This document shows positions 59,079 to 64,000 of a DNA stretch of 64,000 bases, one piece after another (position 1 is the first letter of the stretch; each line of letters begins with the position of its first letter). The position numbers and the translations under genes are program-made. The notes beneath the pieces are model-generated. The model was not told the origin of the DNA. It was given only the letters and a program-made list of their open reading frames with translations, and ran no database searches. Source of the stretch: Myceligenerans indicum. Its GTDB lineage: Bacteria > Actinomycetota > Actinomycetes > Actinomycetales > Cellulomonadaceae. The stretch covers positions 1-64,000 of the forward strand of contig NZ_JABBYC010000015.1 of assembly GCF_016742955.1 (NCBI RefSeq), in the 5' to 3' direction.

Positions 59079-60809
59079 CTACTGTCCGCGGTGCCGGGCA
59101 AGGATCGCGCGCGTGTCGGTTCCTCGCGGCAGCACCCCGTAGCCGCTGCCACGATCCTCGCCCAGACGCGCGGCGACGAACGCGTCGGCGCTCGCCGACG
59201 GCGCGTGTCGCACCAGGAGCGAGGCCTGCAGGGCCAGGGCGAGCGCCTCGACGACGCGACGTGCCTGCGCCTGCCCTGTCGTGACGTCGGCGCCCGCGAC
59301 CTCGGTGAGCAGCCGCCGCGTGCGGGCGACGTGCGCGTCGAGGACCGGGTGGGCGCCCGCGGTCGTGCCGAGCTCGGCCTCGAAGGCCTCCACCGACTCC
59401 GGCTCGCGAGCCATCGCACGCAGCACGTCGAGCGCGATGACGTTGCCCGACCCCTCCCAGATCGCCATCACCGGCTGCTCGCGGTAGCGGCGCGCCAGGG
59501 GGAAAGCCTCGGTGTACCCGTTGCCGCCGAGGCACTCCATCGCCTCGTAGGCGTGGTGCGGCCCGCGCTTGCACACCCAGTACTTGCTCACGGCGGTGGC
59601 CAGACGCCGGAACGCTCGCTCGCCGGGCGTCTCGGCGTCGTACGCGGCGGCGAGACGCATGGACGTGAGCGTCGCGGCCTCGGACTCCAGTGCCAGGTCG
59701 GCGAGCACCGCCGTCATCGCGGGCTGGTCGAGGAGGTGAGCGCCGAACGCGCTGCGGTGCTCGGCGTGCCAGAGGGCTTCCGCGACACCCTGGCGCATCC
59801 CCGCCGCGGACCCGTGGACGCAGTCCAGCCGTGTGCGGGACACCATCTCGATGATCGTGCGGACCCCGCGGCCCGGCTCGCCGACCAGGTACCCGACCGT
59901 GTCGTCGAACTCGATCTCCGCGGACGCGTTCGACCGGTTGCCGAGCTTGTCCTTGAGCCGCTGGATGCGGAACACGTTGCGGGCGCCGTCCTCCAGGACG
60001 CGGGGCACGAGGAAGCACGACGGCGCGCCGTTCCGGCCGGTGCCGTCCGTGCGGGTCCGGTCGGGGCCGGGCACCTGTGCCAGCACGAGGAAGGCGTCCG
60101 ACATGGGCGCGGAACAGAACCACTTGTGCCCCGTGAGCAGATGCGCTCCATGGGGACCCGCGGGCTCGGCGACCGTGGCATTGGCGCGGACATCCGAGCC
60201 ACCCTGCTTCTCGGTCATCGCCATGCCCACCAGCGCGCCGGGCTTGGACCCGGGGGCCGCGAGGGTGCCGTCGTAGGTCCGTGACAGCAGGCGCGGCTCC
60301 CAGACGGCGGCGAGACCAGGCGAATGGCGCAGCGAGGGCACTGCTGCGTGCGTCATCGAGACGGGACAGGCGTGGCCGGGCTCGACCTGCGAGAACAGCG
60401 AGAACATCGCGCCGCGCACCACGTTCGCTCCCGGCCCCGGTTCTGCCCAGGCGCTGGTGTGCGCGCCACGGGCCACGGCGGCGCCGATGACCTCGTGATA
60501 GGCGGGGTGGTACTCGACCTCGTCGACGCGGTTCCCGCGGCGGTCGTGGGTGTGCAGCTCCGGCCCGTGCACGTTCGCGAGCTCGGCCGACTGCTGGAAC
60601 CGTGCCGACCCGACGAGAGCCCCCGCCTCGACCAGGCGTTCCTCACCCCCGGCACCGCCGTACGCGTGCACGGCCTCGCGCAGCACCGGATGGTCGAGGT
60701 ACTCGTTGACCCCGGTGCGTTCCGGCGGCTGGTTGGCGACCCGGTGCGTCGCATGCGGTGCGGGCCGGGTCGCCGCAGTGCTGTCTGCCGTGGTGTCGGC
60801 ACTGGTCAT
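59079..60809 (-). CDS. aidB: AidB-like acyl-CoA dehydrogenase
   Basis: 576 aa from ATG 60809, preceded by GCAGGAGG. Longer than ordinary acyl-CoA dehydrogenases, as AidB is. Motifs: GMAMTEKQGGSDVRAN, TGHKWFCSAPMSDAFLVLA, KLGNRSNASAEIEFDD, TRLDCVHGSAAGMRQGVAEA and MECLGGNGYTEAFPLARRYR, then MAIWEGSGNVIALDVLRAM. E. coli AidB belongs to the adaptive response to alkylation and binds FAD and DNA; the actual substrate is unresolved. No alkylation gene is adjacent. Confidence 0.92.
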   Translation of the reverse strand: MTSADTTADSTAATRPAPHATHRVANQPPERTGVNEYLDHPVLREAVHAYGGAGGEERLVEAGALVGSARFQQSAELANVHGPELHTHDRRGNRVDEVEYHPAYHEVIGAAVARGAHTSAWAEPGPGANVVRGAMFSLFSQVEPGHACPVSMTHAAVPSLRHSPGLAAVWEPRLLSRTYDGTLAAPGSKPGALVGMAMTEKQGGSDVRANATVAEPAGPHGAHLLTGHKWFCSAPMSDAFLVLAQVPGPDRTRTDGTGRNGAPSCFLVPRVLEDGARNVFRIQRLKDKLGNRSNASAEIEFDDTVGYLVGEPGRGVRTIIEMVSRTRLDCVHGSAAGMRQGVAEALWHAEHRSAFGAHLLDQPAMTAVLADLALESEAATLTSMRLAAAYDAETPGERAFRRLATAVSKYWVCKRGPHHAYEAMECLGGNGYTEAFPLARRYREQPVMAIWEGSGNVIALDVLRAMAREPESVEAFEAELGTTAGAHPVLDAHVARTRRLLTEVAGADVTTGQAQARRVVEALALALQASLLVRHAPSASADAFVAARLGEDRGSGYGVLPRGTDTRAILARHRGQ

Positions 60810-60890
60810 GGGTCCTCCTGCGGCGCTGCGGGTGGCGTGGGGCACCTTGCCACACTAGCGATCGCGCCCCGTTGGCCGGAAGATCGCCTT

Positions 60891-62282
60891 GTGAGCTCTT
60901 CAGCTGGGTCCGCGGAGACACCGACGCCGCGCCGTCGTCCGCGATGGTGGTGGATCACTGCGGCCGTCGTCCTCGCCATCGGTGCGCCGGCGGGCGTCGC
61001 GGGCATCCTCGAGCACCGGGCCTGGGCGAAGACCGTTGCCGCGTACGACGCCGAGGTGGCCCGTGTCACCGACGAGGCCGAGAGGTCCCGCGCCAGTGCC
61101 GAGGACGGGTACGCGAGCGGTCTCGACGCGCTGAACGACGCGATCGACGCCGGCCGGCGCGCCTACGGGGACAGCAAGGGCCAGGTGGCCGACGACGAGG
61201 TCCGCAAGCCACTCGCCTCGGCGCTCGACGATGCCGGACACGTACGTGACACCGAGGTCGGCTACCCGGTCACGACACGTACGGTGGACAGGGTCACGCG
61301 GTCCAACCCGTTCCGCCGGGAGACGTTGCCGGAGGTGGACATCGAGTTCGTCAAGGGGGCGGTGCCCGCGCCGGCCGATCTCGACGCGGCGGCGGCGGAC
61401 GTGACCGAGGCGCGCGACGCCGTTACCCAGGCGCGTCGGAAGTGGGCCTTCGGCAGGCTGCGGAGCGCCACGACCGAGGGGGCCGATGCCCTGGACTCAC
61501 TCCGTCCCCAGGTCGGCAAGGAATCGCTCAAGACCCTCGACGACGCCGTCACCGAGGCCGAGGCGGCCCTCGCCGCCGGAACGGACGCCCTCGACCCCGA
61601 CCGGGCCGTCACGCTACGGCACACCCTGCTCGACAGCACGGAGTCCCTGTGGGCCGGCAGGCTGGCACGGATCCTCACCGAGCGTCGCGCCGCCGCACGG
61701 GCCGACGGCATCGACTGTCGCACGGCCAAGTGCGTCGCGCTGACCTTCGACGACGGCCCCGTCACGGACACCCGGCGGCTGCTGCGCGTCCTGGATCGCG
61801 AGCACGCGCCCGCCACGTTCTTCATGGCGGGAGACAACGTCGCCAGGCAACCCGATATCGCCCGCGCGGTCGTCGACGGCGGACACCTCGTCGCGAACCA
61901 TTCCTGGGACCACCCGCAGCTCACCAAGCTCGACGACGTCGGCGTGCGCGACGAACTGCTGCGCACCCAGGCCGCGATCACGGAGGCGACGGGGTTCATG
62001 CCGTTCCTCCTGCGCCCGCCCTATGGCGCGGTCGACGACCGCGTTCGGACGCTCGCCACGCGTGTCGGCCTCGACGTCGTCCTGTGGACCGTCGACACCG
62101 ACGACTGGCGCACCCGCGACGCGGCTCGGACCCGCATGCGGGTACGCACCGAGGTGCGGCCCGGCAGCATCGTGCTGATGCACGACATCCACCCCTCCAG
62201 CATCGATGCCGTGCCCGGGATCGTCGACGACCTGCGCGCGGCCGGCTACGTGCTGGTCACGGCCGACCTGCTCGTCCAGTAG
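60891..62282 (+). CDS. Polysaccharide deacetylase (NodB) with coiled-coil stalk
   Basis: 463 aa from GTG 60891. A signal-anchor (WWWITAAVVLAIGAPAGVAG) is followed by about 220 residues of Ala/Asp/Glu-rich helices, then a NodB domain: LTFDDGPVTDT with Asp287-Asp288, VANHSWDHPQLTKL with the zinc His pair, FLLRPPYGAVDD and VLMHDIHPSS. It should deacetylate peptidoglycan or another glycan outside the membrane. The helical stalk probably spaces the enzyme from the membrane, and resembles the protein at 28117. Confidence 0.9.
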   Translation: MSSSAGSAETPTPRRRPRWWWITAAVVLAIGAPAGVAGILEHRAWAKTVAAYDAEVARVTDEAERSRASAEDGYASGLDALNDAIDAGRRAYGDSKGQVADDEVRKPLASALDDAGHVRDTEVGYPVTTRTVDRVTRSNPFRRETLPEVDIEFVKGAVPAPADLDAAAADVTEARDAVTQARRKWAFGRLRSATTEGADALDSLRPQVGKESLKTLDDAVTEAEAALAAGTDALDPDRAVTLRHTLLDSTESLWAGRLARILTERRAAARADGIDCRTAKCVALTFDDGPVTDTRRLLRVLDREHAPATFFMAGDNVARQPDIARAVVDGGHLVANHSWDHPQLTKLDDVGVRDELLRTQAAITEATGFMPFLLRPPYGAVDDRVRTLATRVGLDVVLWTVDTDDWRTRDAARTRMRVRTEVRPGSIVLMHDIHPSSIDAVPGIVDDLRAAGYVLVTADLLVQ

Positions 62283-62408
62283 GGCGCCGTGGTCCGGCCC
62301 GGCTCGGAGGCGTCGCCGGGTGGCGGCCGGCCGGTCCCCTCGGCCCCGCGGGACGGATCACCCGTCGGCTCGGGCGTTCGGGGTGGCACCCGGGCGGCCC
62401 GCAGTCCT

Positions 62409-63578
62409 TCAGGCGGTCTCGGGGCGTTTCCTGCGCGCGAACCGTGCCGGCAGGTCCGGACCGTCCCAGACCTGGATCGCGCGCCAGATCGAGGCCGCGA
62501 TCGGCACGGCGAGGACGGCGCCGGTGATCCCGGCAAGCACCGTTCCCGCTGTCAGGGAGAACAGGATGACCAGCGGGTGCAGGCTCAAGGTCCGGCCCAT
62601 CACGACCGGCTGGAGGAAGTCGCCCTCGAGCTGGTTCACCACCACGACGATCGCGACGACGACGAGAGCCTCGAGGGGCCCCACGGCGACGAGCGTGACC
62701 AGCGCCGCGAGGATGCCGGCCAGCGTGGCGCCGACCAGCGGGATGAAGGCGAGCAGGAACACGAGCACGGACAGCGGGATCACGAGCGGGACGCCGACGA
62801 TCGCGAGACCGATCCCGATGCCGACCGCGTCGACGACCGCGACGATCGCCGTCCCGCGGACGTAGCCGCCGAGTGTGCGCAGGGTCGCGGTACCGACCCG
62901 GCGTCCCCGCTCGTACCGCTCTCCCTCGAACGGCCGGAGCAGGAACTCCCACATCGCCGGGCCGTCCTTGAGGAAGAAGAACAGGACGACGACCATGATG
63001 AAGAACCCCGCGACGAAGTCGGCCGTCTGGGAAACGCCCGCGATCGCGCCGGAGCCCACGGCGTCGGACCGCAGCAGGTTCAGGGCGGACTCGCGCACCG
63101 ACGTGATCTGCTCCTCGGTGATCTCGAACGGCAGGTCCTGGATGTAGGCCTGCAGGGAGCTGAAGCCGTCGAGCGCCTGGTCCCGCAGCTCATCCCACTG
63201 CCCCACGACGGCCCGCACGACGAGCCAGACCACGGCCGACAGCAGCGCGACCAGCGTCAGGAGAGAGGTCCAGGTCGCGAGCAGCGCCGGCAGGCCCCGT
63301 CTGCGCAGGAACGAGACCAGCGGAGAGATCGCCGCTGCCAGCACGAGCGCGATGAGGACGGGGATCACGACCAGCGTCAGGCGCGTCCCCACGAACCCGA
63401 ACACGGCGATCACCGTGACGACCGCGAGGAGCTGCACCGCCCGCGTGCCGACACGCCCGAAGCCGTCCGCCCACAGCAGGGACGCACCGTGACGGGCGTC
63501 CGCGGGCCGCTCGGCAGGCGGCTCCGGCCCGGTCCGGCCCGCGCCGGCAGGCGGTGTACGGCGGCCGAGAAGACCCAT
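62409..63578 (-). CDS. AI-2E family transporter
   Basis: 389 aa from ATG 63578, with AAGGAGGT upstream. Eight probable helices in the TqsA/PerM arrangement: LTLVVIPVLIALVLAAAISP, LVALLSAVVWLVVRAVV, VAGFFIMVVVLFFFLKDGP and IPLSVLVFLLAFIPLVGATL, with the conserved GDFLQPVVMGRTLSLHPLVI. The family includes autoinducer-2 exporters and Na+/H+ antiporters; the cargo here is unknown. Confidence 0.9.
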   Translation of the reverse strand: MGLLGRRTPPAGAGRTGPEPPAERPADARHGASLLWADGFGRVGTRAVQLLAVVTVIAVFGFVGTRLTLVVIPVLIALVLAAAISPLVSFLRRRGLPALLATWTSLLTLVALLSAVVWLVVRAVVGQWDELRDQALDGFSSLQAYIQDLPFEITEEQITSVRESALNLLRSDAVGSGAIAGVSQTADFVAGFFIMVVVLFFFLKDGPAMWEFLLRPFEGERYERGRRVGTATLRTLGGYVRGTAIVAVVDAVGIGIGLAIVGVPLVIPLSVLVFLLAFIPLVGATLAGILAALVTLVAVGPLEALVVVAIVVVVNQLEGDFLQPVVMGRTLSLHPLVILFSLTAGTVLAGITGAVLAVPIAASIWRAIQVWDGPDLPARFARRKRPETA

Positions 63579-63600
63579 CGCGTGACCTCCTTGTGCTGGA

Positions 63601-63616
63601 TCCGGCACGTGCCGGA
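63601..63616. promoter_or_regulatory. 16-bp palindrome upstream of the AI-2E gene
   Basis: TCCGGCACGTGCCGGA is a perfect palindrome 22 bp upstream of the minus-strand start. A TAGCGT -10-like box lies just beyond it, so the palindrome would cover the transcription start, a usual repressor position. From 63617 to 63824 I find no gene. Confidence 0.5.
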
Positions 63617-63824
63617 CGGCTCGACGCTATTGCGGTGGCGCATGGTCCGCGCGGCGACCTCGCAGCCGCGACCGATGTCATGGGGCTCGGCGGGCGCCGA
63701 GGCCCCGGCCCCGTTGCGCCGCCGTCCCGGAGTGAGACCCTGGAACTGAGTCCGGCGCCCGTTGTCGCGCCCCATGGTGCGTCCCTTGAAGGGGTGCTGG
63801 TGGTCATGAAGGAGTGAGACAACG

Positions 63825-64000
63825 ATGGTCACGATACGACGGGAATACCCCACCTTCGCGGTCGACGACCTCGACGCCGCGCGCCGGTTCTACTCGGACA
63901 CCCTGGGGTTGCGCGTGACCGCCCTCGACGAGGGCATGGGACTCGTGCTGCGCCTCGACAGCGGCAGCCAGCTGTTCGTCTACCCGAAGGAGGACCACGA
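63825..64000 (+). CDS. Glyoxalase/VOC-family protein (cut by window end)
   Basis: The first 58 codons from ATG 63825 (AAGGAG upstream) read YPTFAVDDLDAARRFYSDTL, GLRVTALDEGMGLVLRLDSG and LFVYPKEDH, the first beta-alpha-beta-beta-beta unit of a vicinal oxygen chelate protein. The 3' end lies beyond the window, so the metal site cannot be judged. Confidence 0.85.
   Translation, partial: MVTIRREYPTFAVDDLDAARRFYSDTLGLRVTALDEGMGLVLRLDSGSQLFVYPKEDH

Overview
The window reads as chromosomal DNA of a high-GC actinobacterium. Micrococcales, probably Promicromonosporaceae-like, is my best guess from gene content and style; nothing here fixes the species. The evidence is a very GC-rich composition, many GTG starts, MetE/MetF and glycine-cleavage genes under riboswitches, an actinobacterial c-di-AMP riboswitch ahead of an NlpC/P60 protein, and many genes whose start codon lies 6-8 nt after a TANNNT -10 box (leaderless mRNAs). 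The first 38 bases are Illumina Nextera adapter, so position 1 is an uncleaned assembly end. I found no tRNA, rRNA, CRISPR array, insertion sequence, phage or recognisable antiphage island.

Layout. 0.2-5.3 kb: two methyltransferases, two alpha/beta hydrolases, an NmrA-like reductase, and a complete micro-unit (promoter, 12-nt Shine-Dalgarno, 12-codon ORF). 5.4-15.3 kb: small membrane proteins, a NarL-type two-component system, an aminotransferase and endonuclease-like pair, a LysR regulator, a malate/lactate dehydrogenase fused to an ACT domain, ComB, a Nudix hydrolase and a 74-aa LuxR-type protein. 15.4-20.3 kb: gcvPTH with a tandem glycine riboswitch. 20.9-24.6 kb: metF and metE, each with its own SAM riboswitch. 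24.7-29.9 kb: housekeeping genes (NYN-LOTUS RNA-binding protein, PlsC, Tag, DinB-like, RlmC).

29.9-42 kb: a set of related proteins built from a sigma-region-2-like module. One is a single-chain sigma/anti-sigma/membrane fusion, one lacks the DNA-binding part, and one is the bare module. Among them lie a voltage-gated cation channel, TrkH, two NlpC/P60 proteins and a GH25 lysozyme. 42-47.7 kb: alpha-carbonic anhydrase lipoprotein, an NhaA-DsbA fusion, a large lipoprotein and a secreted C92-type hydrolase. 47.9-50.5 kb: an XRE / ImmA-IrrE / MAB_1171c-type module whose membrane protein ends in a PAP2-like domain. 50.6-55.8 kb: copper cluster copZ-copA-copB behind two CsoR-type operators. 55.8-64 kb: DUF2306 protein, a decayed DoxX-like fragment, MarR regulator, a hexapeptide acyltransferase fused to an alpha/alpha-toroid-like domain, AidB-type dehydrogenase, polysaccharide deacetylase, AI-2E-family transporter and a glyoxalase cut by the window end.

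Most of this is ordinary chromosome. The best candidates for something under-described are the sigma/ZAS paralog set, the XRE-ImmA-MAB_1171c/PAP2 module, the micro-ORF unit at 2.9 kb, the MDH-ACT fusion and the acyltransferase-toroid fusion. All calls come from reading the sequence; no database search was run.
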